This document shows positions 34,592 through 45,570 of a stretch of 64,000 bases of DNA, one piece after another. How positions within the stretch are numbered: position 1 is the stretch's first letter; each line of letters begins with the position of its first letter. A program made the translations under genes and the position numbers. The stretch is from Dermacentor variabilis (lineage: Eukaryota; Arthropoda; Arachnida; Ixodida; Ixodidae). The notes under the pieces are model-generated. The model did not search any database. It worked only from the letters and a program-made list of their open reading frames with translations, and was not told where the DNA came from. The stretch spans positions 63,155,815-63,219,814 of the forward strand of contig NC_134573.1 of NCBI RefSeq assembly GCF_050947875.1, given 5' to 3'.

Positions 34592-34920
34592 GATCGGCCC
34601 ACCACTTCAGCTGATGCTGCGCACGTTGACTACCACTCTACATACACGCAGACGCACCAACAAAGGAATGCAGGGTCGATCGAAGCAGATTACGATGGCA
34701 CGCACGCAGAAACAAGCACGGTCAGGCACGGTCGCGCAGGCTGCGAAGGAACAAACCACTAGAGTTGACGTCACAACACCGCGATTTCCGGTCTCCGCTC
34801 GCATCGTCAGCGTCAGCAGCAGCGCGCGGCATTCGACGGGGGGCGGAGCTACAGCGCAATTTTAACCGACGATTACGTCGCTCCTAATTGAAAAAAAAAC
34901 CCAAATTTTACCTACATAGT

Positions 34921-35990
34921 TTACAAGGTTCCCGCATCCGTATATGAGCGTCTTATTGAATTCGACAGACTCTTCAGCTTCTCTTTAAGATCATGAGACA
35001 AGCCATGCAAATGCGGCGTCAATACTTTTTTTTTGCTTTGTGAAGATTTATTGTGGCCCACAGTTTCCACGTGTTTCTTGATTGTCAACTTTCTAAACAG
35101 GGTTTCAGTCACAGCCAACAAAAGTGAGAGCGGGTACTCTGACGACATTAACCTCGCCTGCTGGTCTTGAAAACACTCCTGCAATGAGTAGGTGCAGCTC
35201 ATGTTAAGAGCATTCGTCAAACACAAAGAAACTATGCCATGTTTTATTAATTTGGAGTGGGACAATTCGTACAGGAGGAGCGATTTTCTCGATCTAGAGC
35301 AATAACGCCAACACAAATCACTCACACTTTGAAATTAATTTCCAAATCAAGAAATCTGTTCAAGTTTTCTTTGCAAAGTTCGAAGGTGAACCTGAGATCC
35401 CGGGAAGACTCCTTGAAATACATTAAAATACTTCTCGCGCTTGACTCAAGCCTATCATCGGAATTTAGCCTTAAAAGCACACACCGCAAAATTCGCACAA
35501 TACGTTTGTCCTCGAGCCTGTGAAGTGCAGTGCTATCAAACTTGGATAAAAAAAATGTGACACAGTACAGGAGGAACCTTAGATCCGATGCAAATACCGT
35601 TTCTCTGAATGAAGACGTCCTTGTTAATGGCCCCTACACTGATTGCCAGGTAAAACGTGAGAAGTTCCATGAAAGACTCAAGTGACAAAGCGCATGAATT
35701 CACAAAAGCTACTTCCCCTCTTTCTTTAATCAGATCACGTTCAGCTGTACGCATGTCTTCGTGTGGGATAGAGCAGTCGCTCAATATCTACAGGCACCGC
35801 ATCATTGGCACAAATCTCACTTCGCTTTAACCAGTCCACAACTTCCAAGGAGCTCTTGATGCCAAAATGATCCGAAGTATCCAGAGTTTTCAACGTACGC
35901 TGAAGGAACTCACTAACCACTATTTGTCATGAGCCTCCTTCTGTGCCGATAGCACTAAACAGGATATCTAGCTTGTGCGCCTTAGCTGCT
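34921..35990 (-). pseudogene. Penelope-like reverse transcriptase, C-terminal half
   Basis: Minus-strand frames give ELLTFYLAISVGAIN, FIQRNGICIGSKVPPVL (35680-35560; the conserved QKxGxxIGSxVAPxL block), LRFTFELCKENLNRFLDLEI (about 35400-35340) and, from 35325, CWRYCSRSRKSLLLYELSHSKLIKHGI, RLMSSEYPLSLLLAVTETLFRKL and HLHGLSHDLKEKLK, all typical Penelope blocks. The catalytic YVDD box expected near 35480 is not there: the segment RIVRILRC is followed by unrelated residues. Frameshifts and stops occur. Confidence 0.75.
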
Positions 35991-36044
35991 AAAAACACAC
36001 GTAACACAACACTTCCTTGGGTAACTCCTGGGGCACTCCTATTG

Positions 36045-36220
36045 TCCTTTGTCGTATACACATGCGTGGCAAAGATTTCTCGAATATATTCCCAATAAAC
36101 TTCAGTTTTCAGTCCACCGTTGTTCTGTCCATTTCTTCTTACTTCTGCTCGCGACCGTACTTGCTGGAACGCCTTATACGTTCAACAAGCACAAACTGGC
36201 CCAACAAACTACACTACTAC
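36045..36220. repeat. Right inverted terminal repeat of the Penelope-like element
   Basis: Read on minus, 36186-36045 matches 32571-32712 on plus over about 140 bp with an estimated three quarters identity (shared CGTATAA, AGCAAGTACG, GAAGTAAGAAGAAA, GTTTATT, GCATG-GTATAC). Confidence 0.75.
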
Positions 36221-36234
36221 ACGGTTTTATCTGT

Positions 36235-37560
36235 GTTAACAGTCATAGAAAATTCACTGCACCAATCAAGCACATTGTTTACACTCGCGTAAAGTTCGCT
36301 TTGATATTCCGTGAACATAATTTGACGAAATAGCACACAATCATCTGCAAACAATCGAATTTGTCTTCCTGGTGTAATGACGGTAACAATATCACTAATA
36401 TACAGCTTAAATAGCATTGGCTCCAGGACACTTCCCTGAGGCACTCCTGAGGTGACTGGAAGAGAATTCGAGTCGTTGCCATCAACTGAAACAAACAGCA
36501 GTCTGTTGGTTAAACAATCGGCAATCCAGGAAATTAAAATATCGGGAAGGTTAACGTCTTTTAGTTTTTGCATTAGATTTAAATGACTAACTCTAGCAAA
36601 GGCATCCCTAAAATCCATAAATACTGCGTCAATTTGACCATTATTATCTAACGTAGTTGCAAATGTATGGAATATTGCAACTAATTGAGTCACTTTCGAG
36701 TAGCCCTTTCTAAAACCATGCTGAAAGTAACTCATTACGAAGAGTTTTTCACGGAAATCATTTATGTATTTTGCAATTATATGCTCCAGCATTTTAGAGC
36801 ATGAGGAAGTTAAAGATATAACACGGTAGTTCTGTATTAGTAAGCGGTCACGTTTCTTAAAGACAGGAATAACTGGAGCGGTTTTCCAGTCAGATGGAAG
36901 TTCTGATTACAACAGGCATTCAGGAAAAAGCACAACAAGATCCTTTGCAATGATTTCAGCGTAGCGCCGAAGAGAGACACTAATTTCTCAGGTCCAGGTG
37001 ATTTTTTTTTCTACAATTCCAGAAGCAGCGAGAACACACCACCGTAGCTAATAAAGTTAGTGTCTGAAGGCTGAAAATGCGCCGCGTTTCTCGTCACTGC
37101 GAAATTTTATTCAAAGAATGCCCTGTGGAAATAGGCGTTGAATTTCTGCGCAATAACTTCCGAACCTGTAACTATCTTCCCATCACCCAATATTTCTGTA
37201 AAAAATGTTTTGCCATCGCTCATGTAATTCCAAAACTTACTGGAGTGACTTTTCAAAGAACTCGGCAACGTCGTGTTAAAGTAGTAGTCTTTTGATTCAT
37301 CTCCCGCACATTCCAGTTCCTTTTTCGGCGTTTGGACAAGACAAGGCCGGCGCTTAAGCTTTTTCTGCAGGTCTTATTTTTTGTTTAAGATGAACAATCT
37401 TGCGCGTCGTCCAAAGCATGCCTTTATGCACTTCTTGCGCTTTGTTGGCACAGAGGCATTTATGCAATACAGGCACATCTGAGTGAAGAGCGCCATGAGG
37501 AGGGAAATAAGCACTTTTTCTATTACACCACGGAAATGTTTCTCGTAAATAACACGTCAC
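36235..37560 (-). pseudogene. CR1-like LINE: linker and reverse transcriptase (5' half)
   Basis: From 37560 downward: MLWTTRKIVHLKQK (pre-RT linker), the stretch SKFWNYMSDGK, then a broken segment. From 36792 there is an open frame with LEHIIAKYINDF, QHGFRKGYSKVTQLV, VTSGVPQGSVLEPMLF, IRLFADDCVLFRQ and LDWCSEFSMTVNTDKTV. The FADD catalytic box is intact and the palm is open for 192 codons. Stops lie upstream (36795-37080). The frame ends exactly at the Penelope insertion. Confidence 0.8.
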
Positions 37561-38084
37561 ATGTCCCGAAGGTTCACGTCCTCGAATAAAAACAAGTGTA
37601 AGTCTCTTGTCTTAACGAAAGTTACAGAATGAATAATATGATAATTATCCTCAATATTATTCTTCTTGTAACGACTGGCCTTCAATGCTCAGTAGCTGCA
37701 GAACACGTGACCTGATCATTTGATAGCTCTTGCGTACAGGATGACATCTCTAGATAGAAGCCGGTGCCATTTGTAAATTATTCAGGCAATAATCAGCAAG
37801 AGCACCCCATTGAAGCCCATTAGCCTATTGGGCTACTAAATATGACCTGGGCAGACGGAGAACTCAATTTGATGAAGTAGACTAGGGCGCAACAAGAACA
37901 ACGAAGCAATGGTCAGATTTGCGCTTCATAAGTGATAAGACCATAGCCAAGTCCAAAATAAGAATAATAAAGGTATTACACAGAGTGGTTATAATCGCGA
38001 ATTAGGATAATTGGGATGCAATTACACGATTTGTCTCTTTCTCTTTACACGATTTGTCTCTGTCGATCTAACTAGCATATCATT
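37561..38084. other. Stretch without a recognised gene
   Basis: AT-rich, with no recognisable motif. The 5' part of the LINE fragment that follows may lie within it in decayed form. Confidence 0.4.
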
Positions 38085-38736
38085 ATAAGCTGGGTACCTG
38101 GCCATAGGAGAATCGAAGGTAACGTTATGGCAGACCAGATGGCCACGTCAATTGCATCCCCTGCTGATGATGCTACTGCTGCGGTCCCTGTCACAGATCT
38201 GAAACCTTTCATACGAAAGAAACTGCGAAGCCACTGGAAACGCATGTGGGACGCAGAAATAAATAATAAACTGCACGTGATAAAGCAAGAGTTAGGTTTT
38301 CGGCCCTCCGCTACAAAATTACGGCGAACAGATGTCCTATTCTGTCGTCTCGGAATAGGACACACATTTCAGACCCATAATTTTCTACTTAATGGAAATG
38401 AACCTCCAACCAGTGGTACTTGCGGTAAGAGGCTGACTGTCCTGCACGTGCTCCTGGAGTGTCGGGAAGCCGAAGCTGAGACAAAGAAATATTTTCCTCT
38501 TGCATACCCTTATTACATCCCTCTTTACACGGCTATGTTTTTTGGTAAGGAACCGCTTTTCAACACCAAAGCAGTCCTAGATTTCTTGATTGATGTTGTC
38601 CTACATGTTATAAGCCCATTAAATTCATAGCGCATCTTGTTCCGAGAAGATGCTGCTGTGACAATGTTTTGTATAGCACATGCCTCCAGGCCCATGTGTT
38701 TCAAGGGCTCTAATGAAGCAGAAGTGCTCTAGTACG
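38085..38736 (+). pseudogene. LINE ORF2 C-terminus with RNase H end (I-type)
   Basis: The plus strand reads SWVPGHRRIEGNVMADQMA (RNase H: the His and the Asp of GHxxxxGNxxAD) from about 38085. An open frame continues to 38630 with HWKRMWDAEINNKLHVIK, TKLRRTDVLFCRLGIGHT and CGKRLTVLHVLLEC, the C-terminal knuckle of I-clade-type LINEs. Its 3' UTR is cut at 38736 by the LTR of the gypsy element. Sequence beyond the far LTR (51153 to about 51400) may be the rest of this 3' UTR. The ORF from the ATG at 38127 is 167 codons, without internal stop. Confidence 0.7.
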
Positions 38737-39145
38737 TGGTAGTGACGGTGAAGAAAGCAGCAATACGGTGGAATACAAAACTAGCTTTTATTGGGCGAAC
38801 CTGTGCCCACAAGAACAGGCTAATCTTATAGCACAACGATAGCGGCGAACACGGTCGGCGATCGTCGGAAATCTGATCCGCGGGTCCAGCGCGTCCGCTT
38901 TTATACAGTAGTCATCGAATGTTCCAGACAAATCGTTTGGACCCGCGTGCCTACCACAAAGTTCTACACCATTCGCGTCAGGTGATGAAATCAGATAACG
39001 TAAGGTTCGGCGACAACAGACAGCGTATAGAACCATCGATAACTTACCAGAAACTTCGGATAAATGCAGGCGCGTCCCATGCTCTGCGATTACATTTGTT
39101 GGGCGGCGAAACGTGGTTGCCCGATAAAGATATTTACACGTGTCA
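38737..39145 (-). repeat. 3' LTR of the gypsy element
   Basis: 409 bp, starting TGACACGTGT and ending CACTACCA on minus. It contains a TATA box (TATAAAAG at 38905-38898) and, 110 bases downstream, the polyadenylation signal AATAAA (38792-38787). Confidence 0.85.
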
Positions 39146-39158
39146 ATACCCCCCTCTT
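39146..39158 (-). promoter_or_regulatory. Polypurine tract
   Basis: AAGAGGGGGGTAT on minus lies directly before the 3' LTR, where plus-strand DNA synthesis of gypsy elements is primed. Confidence 0.7.
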
Positions 39159-39284
39159 AAAAAGCATCGTCCCGCTGCTACAAATATAAGATAGCGAAAC
39201 AAAAGGACACTTATTAAACATAAGTAACAAAACAACGAAAAGAAACAAAGTCGAAATGTGAGTTACGCGAAGCCCCAAAGTTCA

Positions 39285-42200
39285 TTAACGCTGGTAGTAC
39301 GGCTTGAGTCGCACAACGTGGACTATTTCAGGTTGTGAGCGGCGCCGCTGTGACACCGAAATGCCGTCTGGCACGACCTCATAGTCCAGTGCGCCAATAC
39401 GTCGGATGATCTTGTACGGTTAGAAATAGCGACGCAAAAGCTTCTCGCTCAGTCCTCGTCGGCTTATAGGGGTCCAAACCCAAACACGGTCACCGGGCTG
39501 GTACTCGACGAAGCGTCGTCGGAGGTTGTAGTGTCGGCTGTCGGTCCTCTGCTGGTTCTTGATTCGCAGGCGAGCGAGCTGTCGGGCTTCTTCGGCGCGC
39601 TGGAGATAGGTAGCGACGTCAAGATTTTCCTCGTCAATGACGTGCGGCAGCATGGCGTCGAGCGTCGTCGTCGGGTTCCTGCCGTAAACCAGCTTAAATG
39701 GCGCGATCTATGTTCTTTCTTGCACCGCCGTGCTGTAAGCGAATGTTACGTACGACAGGACCAAATCCCACGTCTTGTGCTCGACGTCGACGTACATTGC
39801 TAGCATACCGGCGAGGGTCTTGTTCAAGCGCTCCGTGAGACCATTTGTCTGCGGATGGTAGGCAGTTGCCCCCCTGTGACTTGTCTGGCTATATCGCAGA
39901 ATGGCTTGGGTGAGCTCTGCTGTAAAAGCCGTTCCTCTGTCGGTGATGAGGACTTCTGGAGCACCATGTCGCAGCAGGATGTTCTCGACGAAAAATTTCG
40001 CTACTTCGGCTGCGCTGCCTTCAGGTAGAGCTTTAGTTTCAGCGAAGCGGGTGAGATAGTCCGTCGCCACGACGATCCCCTTATTTCCGGATGTTGATGT
40101 CGGAAATGGTCCTAACAAGTCCATCCCGATTTGCTGAAAACGTCGGTAAGGAGGCTTGATCGGCTGTAGTAATCCCGCTGGCCTTTTCGCTGGTGTCTTG
40201 CGTGGCTGACAGTCTCGGCATGTCTTGACGTAACGGGCGATATCGGCGGTTAGGCGAGGCCAGTATTACCGTTATTGTATCCTCGATAGCGTCCGGGAGA
40301 AACCGAGGTGCCCAGCTGTGGGATCGTCATGTAGGGCGTGCGGTACTTCTGGACGCAGCGCTGACGGAACAACAGGAAGGTAGTCGGCGCGGACTGGTGA
40401 GAAGTTCTTCTTCGCGAGTAGGTTGTTTTGAAGAGTGAACGAAGACAGTCCACGCTTAAATGCCCTAGGGACAGCGTCGGTGTGCCCATCCAAATAATCG
40501 ACGAGGCCTTTAAGCTCCGGGTCCGCTCGTTGTTGTTCGGCGAAGTCTTCCGCGCTTATTATTCCAAGGAAGGCGTCGTCATCCTCGTCATCTTGCGGCG
40601 GCGGGTCAATGGGGGCGCGTGATAGGCAATCGGCACCTGAGTGTTTTCGTCCGGACTTGTATGTTACAGTGATGTCGTATTCTTCTAGTCTGAGGCTCCA
40701 CCGTGCCAGCCGTCCTGAAGGGTCCTTTAAGTTAGCTAGCCAACACAACGCGTGATGGACGCTGACGACTTTGAATGGCCTGCCATAGAGGTAAGGGCGG
40801 AATTTTACTGTAGTCCAAATGATGGCGAGGCATTCCTTTTCAGTCGTAGAATAATTGCCTTCCGCTTTTGGCAGGCACCGGCCAGCATAAGATATCACCC
40901 GTTTACGTACGTCTTTCTTCTGGACTGGGACGGCACCGAGGCCTAGGCTACTGGCGTCAGTTTGGATTTAGGTATCGGCGTCCTCGTCGAAGTGTGCAAG
41001 TACCGGCGGCAACTGCATGCGTCGTTTGAGTTCTTGAAATGCGTCGGACTGCGGTGTTTCCCACTTGAACTCGACGTCACATTTAGTTAGCTGTGTCATC
41101 GGCTCAGCGATGCGTGAAAAGTCCTTGACAAATCGCCTGTAGTAGGCACACATGCCAAGAAATCTACGCACTGCCTTCTTGTCAATGGGCTGCGGGAACT
41201 TTGCAATGGCAGCTGTCTTCTGCGGGTCACGGCGGACTCCAGACTTGCTGATGACGTGGCCTAGAAACAGAAGCTTATCGTGAGCGAAGCGGCACTTTTC
41301 TGGCTTCAGAGGAAGCCCTGATGACTTGATGGCCTCTTGTACTGTTGCAAGCCGCCTAAGGCGATCGTCGAAATTTCCGGCGAAGACAACGACGTCATCC
41401 AAGTAAACGCGACAGGTCTGCCACTGCAATCCTGCTAAAACCGTGTCCATCACGCGTTGGAACGTTGCAGGCGCCGAGCACAGTCCAAATGGCATAACCT
41501 TGAACTCGTAGAGGCCGTATGGGGTGATGAAGGCGGTCTTTTCGTGATCTCTTTCGTCGACTTCTATTTGACAATAGCCAGACTTCAGGTCCATCGACGA
41601 GAAGTATTTAGCGTTGCAGAGCCGATCCAATGCGTCGTCTTTCCGTGGGAGGGGGTATACGTCCTTCTTCGTGATCTTGTTCAGACGACGATAACCGACG
41701 CAGAGACGTAGGGTTCCGTCCTTTTTCTTCACCAGGACAACAGGGGATGCCCGCGGGCTTTTCGACGGCTGGATGATGTTGTCGCGCAGCATTTCGTCGA
41801 CTTGTTCTCTTATAGCTTTACGTTCTCACGGCGAAACTCGGTAAGGGCTCTGGCGGAGTGGTCGAGCGCACTCCTCGGTGATTATGCGATGCTTGGCGAC
41901 TGGTGTTTGTCGAACCCTCGATGACGTCGAAAAGCAGCCTTTGTATCGTCGGAGCAGACTTCTCAGCTGCTGTTGCTTAATCACGGGGAGACTTGGATTA
42001 ATGTCGTAGTCTGGTTCGGGAACCATGGTCGGCGGGGTAGATTCGGCGGAATCCGAGAGGACAAACGCGTTACTGGTTTCCAGAATTTCCCCCGATGTAC
42101 GCGATCGTCATGCCCTTTTTGATGTGCTTGAACTCCCGGCTGAAGTTTGTCAGCAACACTTCGGTTTTCCCCCCATGCAGTCGAGCGATCCCACTTGCAA

Positions 42201-42800
42201 CGCAAATTTCACGCTCTAGGAGCAGACGTTGCTCGCCTTCGATGACGCCTTCTACATCAGCGGCTGTTTTGGTGCTGACCGAAATAACAATGCTGGAGCA
42301 AGGCGGGATGCTCGCTTGATCTTCGAGCACACTCAAGGCGTGGTGACAACGAGGGCTCTCTGGCGGCATCGCTTTATCTTCCGACAGCGTTATTGACTTC
42401 GACTTCAGGTCGATGATTGCGCCGTGTTGGTCCAGGAAGTCCATACCGAGAATGACGTCTCACGGACACTGTTGGAGGATAACGAAGGTGGCAGGGTAAG
42501 TCCGGTCATGAACGGTTATTCTTGCCGTGCAGTTTCCAGTCGGCGTGATGAGGTGTCCTCCAGCGGTCCGAATTTGAGGGCCTTCCCATGCAGTTTTAAC
42601 TTTCTTCAACTGCGCGGCGATGGGTCCACTCATGACGGAGTAATCGGCTCCTGTGTCCACTAAAGCGGTGACTGCGTGGCCGTCGAGAACCACGTCGAGG
42701 TCGGTGGTTCTTTGTCTGGCATTGCAATTAGGTCTTGGCGTCGGATCACGCCTGCGTCGTGTTGAACTGAAGCTGGAACGTCGCGTCGGCAAGTCGTCTT
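39285..42800 (-). pseudogene. gypsy pol: protease, RT, RNase H and integrase
   Basis: From high to low coordinates. Protease: ALVDTGADYSVMSG (about 42660) and DVILGMDFLDQHGAI, separated by a TGA at 42457. RT (41792-40968): SPVVLVKKKDGTLRLCVGYRRLN, FSSMDLKSGYCQI, VMPFGLCSAPATFQRVMD, intact VYLDDVVVFAGN, FLGMCAYYRRFVKDFSRI. RNase H (40898 on): YSTTEKECLAIIW, SGRKHSGADCLSRAP. Integrase: zinc-finger H and C residues, then MDLLGPF, LITDRGTAF and NGLTERLNKTL, with all three catalytic acids intact, and GDRVWVWTP near the end. In-frame stops at about 41823, 40965, 40269, 40263, 39705 and 39417, plus a frameshift near 42050, make it inactive. Two of the stops look like CGA-to-TGA changes. Confidence 0.9.
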
Positions 42801-43051
42801 TCGTCGGTGTGCCTTGGCTTCCTGACTTCGTCGGGACGGCGCCGTGTCGTTATTATGCCGTCGAGATGGTCTCTTGGTCGTCTTCGTCGGCGGCGGAGGA
42901 TGTTCGTCAGTTCGACGAACAGCAGCCACACCTCCATCGGTTGCTGCTTTTACTTTTCCGGATATGTGCTCGCTGACCGGCCCCGGGCTGGGCCAGTGTA
43001 TGGTCGGCGCTGCGGCGACAGGTAGCGGCCTGGTGACGGCGAACGGGATGG

Positions 43052-44140
43052 TCATCGAGGACTCCACTGAGTAGCGGCGAAGTAGTCGGCGATGTCACGA
43101 GGGCGTTCTCGTTCCCGAGGGTGCGGTGCATCGACGGCGAACCCTCGCAATCCCAGGTAGCGGTATGGGCATCGGCGGTACACATGGCCGGCTTCGCCGC
43201 AGTGGTAGCAGAGCGGGTGGTGTTCAGGAGCGCGCCAAACGTCTGTCTTCCTCGGGTAGCTGCGCTGGGCGATTGGTGGGCGTGCTGGCGGCGGCAGCGG
43301 CGGTGGTCGACAGAATTGCGGCGTTACAGGGCCCTGGCGCGGTCGCGGAGGAGGACCTTGACGGCGTGCGACGGCCGCGTAGGTCATCGCTTCTGGCTGG
43401 GGTTGCGGTAATTGAGGTTGCCCCTCCGGAACTCCAAGCGACCGCTGAACATCATCTTTGACGATGTCAGCGATCGAGGCCACTTGAGGCTGCGACGACG
43501 GGAAGACCTTCTGAAGCTCCTCTCGTACGACTGCCCTGATAGCCTCGCGCAGGTCGTCGGAGGCCAGTGATTGAACTCCGGCATAACTTGCAGAGTTGGT
43601 GCGGTGGTCGAATTGCCGGTTTCGCATCTCAAGTGTCTTCTCGATGCTGGTGGCCTCACGAAGAAACTCGTCGACGGTCTTCGGTGAGCTTCGTACCATT
43701 CCGGCAAAAAGTTCCTCCTTCACATCACGCATGATTAGACAGACTTCCTTTTCCTCAGGTATTTCAGGGTCGGCGTGGCGGAATAGACGGCTCATTTCCT
43801 CCGTGAAGATGGCAACGTTCTCCTTTGGTAGCTGCACTCGGGCATCCAGCATAGCTTCGGCCCTTTCCTTGCGCACGACACTTGTAAAGGTGCGCAGGAA
43901 GCCGCTACGGAACAGGTCCCACGTTGTCAAGGTGCACTCCCTGTTCTCAAACCACGTTCTGGCGGCGTCTTCTAAGGCGAAGTAGACATGCCGCAGCTTG
44001 TCGTCGAAGTCCCAGTTGTTGAATGCCGCGATTCGTTCGTAGGTCTCCAGCCATGATTCCGGGTCTTCAATCGCTGCTCCATGAAAGGTTGGTACGTCCC
44101 GAGGCTGTCGTAGGATAACGGGGGACGCTGGGGCAGCCAT
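43052..44140 (-). CDS. gypsy gag polyprotein, intact frame
   Basis: An uninterrupted 362-residue frame from the ATG at 44140. The N-terminal half is a helical capsid-like region (DPESWLETYERIAAFNNWD, RTWFENRECTLTTWDLFRSGFLRTF, a retrotransposon gag domain). A Pro-rich linker follows, then a CCHC knuckle CYHCGEAGHVYRRC near residue 315. It forms particles and binds element RNA. The frame is complete although pol is broken, so gag protein could still be made in principle. Pol continues in a different frame downstream, implying frameshifting or another expression strategy. Confidence 0.85.
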   Translation of the reverse strand: MAAPASPVILRQPRDVPTFHGAAIEDPESWLETYERIAAFNNWDFDDKLRHVYFALEDAARTWFENRECTLTTWDLFRSGFLRTFTSVVRKERAEAMLDARVQLPKENVAIFTEEMSRLFRHADPEIPEEKEVCLIMRDVKEELFAGMVRSSPKTVDEFLREATSIEKTLEMRNRQFDHRTNSASYAGVQSLASDDLREAIRAVVREELQKVFPSSQPQVASIADIVKDDVQRSLGVPEGQPQLPQPQPEAMTYAAVARRQGPPPRPRQGPVTPQFCRPPPLPPPARPPIAQRSYPRKTDVWRAPEHHPLCYHCGEAGHVYRRCPYRYLGLRGFAVDAPHPRERERPRDIADYFAATQWSPR

Positions 44141-44312
44141 TGGGGTTGTCTTGACTACGATCTTCTTTGTCGTCTCAGGTAGGAGTCCGTGCTGTGGGGG
44201 CAGTCCTTGCAGTCTGCGGCTAGCACGCTGGTCTCAGACGATTTTGGTTCTGTCCTCGGGCTTCGGGCTTGGATCGCGGCTTTGCGGGGGCGTTCGGTAC
44301 ATGAACGCACAA

Positions 44313-44324
44313 GCACCTCCACCA
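44313..44324 (-). promoter_or_regulatory. Candidate tRNA primer-binding site of the gypsy element
   Basis: TGGTGGAGGTGC on minus lies a few bases after the 5' LTR end and starts with TGG, complementary to a tRNA 3' CCA. The tRNA was not identified. Confidence 0.5.
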
Positions 44325-44333
44325 GATGTCACG

Positions 44334-44510
44334 TGGTAGTGACGGTGAAGTAAGCAGCCATACGGTGGAATACAAAACTAGCTTTTAATGGGCGAACCTG
44401 TGCCCACAAAAACAGGCTACACTTATAGCGCAACGATAGCGGCGAACACGGTCGGCGATCGTCGGAAATCTGATCAGCGGGTGCAGCGCGTCGGCTTTTA
44501 TACAGTAGTC
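44334..44510 (-). repeat. 5' LTR of the gypsy element, TATA-side piece
   Basis: Matches 38737-38915 with about ten differences. It includes the TATA box (44502-44495); its polyadenylation signal reads ATTAAA instead of AATAAA. The next insertion lies eight bases 5' of the TATA box. Confidence 0.85.
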
Positions 44511-45239
44511 TGTGATGAGCCTAATATGGGGGCAGAGGTTCGGGTACTCAAAAGGTTGTGACGGTTCTCTTAGGCGGAGCCTCCGAGAACCCAATTGAGG
44601 ACAAAGCCGTTCTTTTCGAACACACACGCAAACATTTAATGGAACTAGCAAGGCTTAAAAGAAATAGAAGAAAATAGAAAACATAAAACGAACACTCAAA
44701 TACACATCAAGACACACATCTAGGGCTAGTATGGAGCTAAGTAGTGCGCGAGTCCGGGCTTGCCACGAGGGCAGCGACGCGTAACAGTCTCGACGCGGCG
44801 ACGCGGCCACAAGTAGGCGAAAGGAGTGGCGCCGGTCTCACCATAGGTCGCGGTGTAAGCTGACCGACCGGGCGACCGGAGGGCGCCAGCTCTGGCTAGG
44901 CGAGGTAAAGCAGGCGGCTTGGTGGCAGGAGCAGACGGCGTCGGCGTTCTGGCCGGGCAGCTGGGTGTAGAGTTCGGGCCCGTAGCCCGACTGTTCTTGT
45001 CTCGCCCACGGGCACAGAAGCTCACCGGCCTTGAGCAGCTGGCGGCCCGCTCAGGTAGACGGGTGACGCACAGGAACAGGTTGGCAGGAGGCCCCGGTCG
45101 AGTGAAGTCCTGGTGGCTCGGGTCGGGAACCCGACGGCCCGTCTTCAACGCCCGCTCCGGTGGTTGACCTCCTCCTGGCGTTGCTTCCTGGAACTCTCCT
45201 GGCATCTCCCCTGCGTCTCCTTGCTTGTCCTCACGTTCT

Positions 45240-45464
45240 ACCAGTGCACCACGCTTTTTAACGCGATAGCGTTAAGGAGCTCGTGTCGCAGAAAAGCCGG
45301 TGTCGTCGGCGTCGGTGTCGGTGTCGGCGTCCGCGGCGTTGGCCGTGAGCGATAAATCACGGCAGGCACTTCATAAATAAAAAGCAACTTCCAAGATGGG
45401 CTGGGTGGGAATCGCACCAGGGTCTCCGGAGTGTGAGACGGAGACGTTACCACTGAGCCACGAG
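45240..45464 (-). repeat. tRNA-like repeat, 3' part
   Basis: On minus it reads from the LINE junction: AGTGGTAACGTCTCCG, CCCTGGTGCGATTCCC (a B-box-like tRNA T-arm), a (GACACC)n-like tract, and ends in the palindrome TTAACGCTATCGCGTTAA (45275-45258). Its other half lies at 50399-50665. Joined across the LINE, the head reads as a tRNA-like promoter, with the A box split by the insertion. Confidence 0.6.
45455..45464. repeat. Target duplication of the Tx1-like LINE, left copy
   Basis: GAGCCACGAG here is repeated exactly at 50399-50408, flanking the LINE on both sides. Confidence 0.85.
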
Positions 45465-45570
45465 TTTTTTTTTCTTTATTACCTTGATTTCAACACCACT
45501 CAAACGCGTACAAAGTAGGTCATTTGGTGCAGAAAAATAATATTACATCACTTCGAGAGACTGTACATAT

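Larger units (their letters stand above)
33315..34920. mobile_element. Insertion of unknown class inside the Penelope-like element
   Basis: Penelope coding similarity stops at about 34921 and resumes at about 33314. The intervening 1.6 kb holds a plus-strand first exon (33557-33732) and a minus-strand THAP ORF (34591-34277) that point at each other. Near both ends there is an inverted GTGACGTCAACT-TAGTG segment (33469-33485 on plus, 34775-34759 on minus) including a CRE-like TGACGTCA. This hints at a two-gene DNA transposon, but convincing terminal repeats and a target duplication were not found. Confidence 0.4.
32571..36220 (-). mobile_element. Penelope-like element with inverted terminal repeats
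   Basis: It encodes RT and a GIY-YIG endonuclease on minus, in Penelope order. Its ends carry inverted repeats of about 140 bp: 32571-32712 on plus resembles 36186-36045 on minus, sharing CGTATAA, AGCAAGTACG, AAGTAAGAAGAAA, GGACAG and GTTTATT. Flanking pseudo-LTRs in inverted orientation are a known Penelope arrangement. About 1.6 kb (33315-34920) of unrelated DNA interrupts it between the RT end and the endonuclease. Confidence 0.8.
31762..37560 (-). mobile_element. CR1-like LINE split by a Penelope-like element
   Basis: The upstream half (37560-36235) holds linker and RT, ending at NTDKTV. The downstream half (32556-31762) resumes at the same point of the protein and runs to the CR1-type C-terminus and an AAATAAA-rich tail at about 31762-31785. 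Between them lies the Penelope-like element. The near-repeat ACAGATAAAACCGT / ACAGACAAAACTGT (on minus) at the two junctions, 12 of 14 identical, fits a target duplication. 5'-truncated; the endonuclease is not seen. Confidence 0.8.

Noticed and set aside
43052..43185. Plus-strand frames opposite gag and pol
   Set aside because: Shadows of the GC-rich gag/pol coding sequence on the other strand.
44726..45205. 159-codon Pro/Arg-rich minus ORF
   Set aside because: GC-rich solo-LTR-like sequence keeps several frames open; no motif.
45400..45464. Possible functional tRNA gene on minus
   Set aside because: It is the tRNA-like head of a repeat and is interrupted by the LINE; not a tRNA gene.
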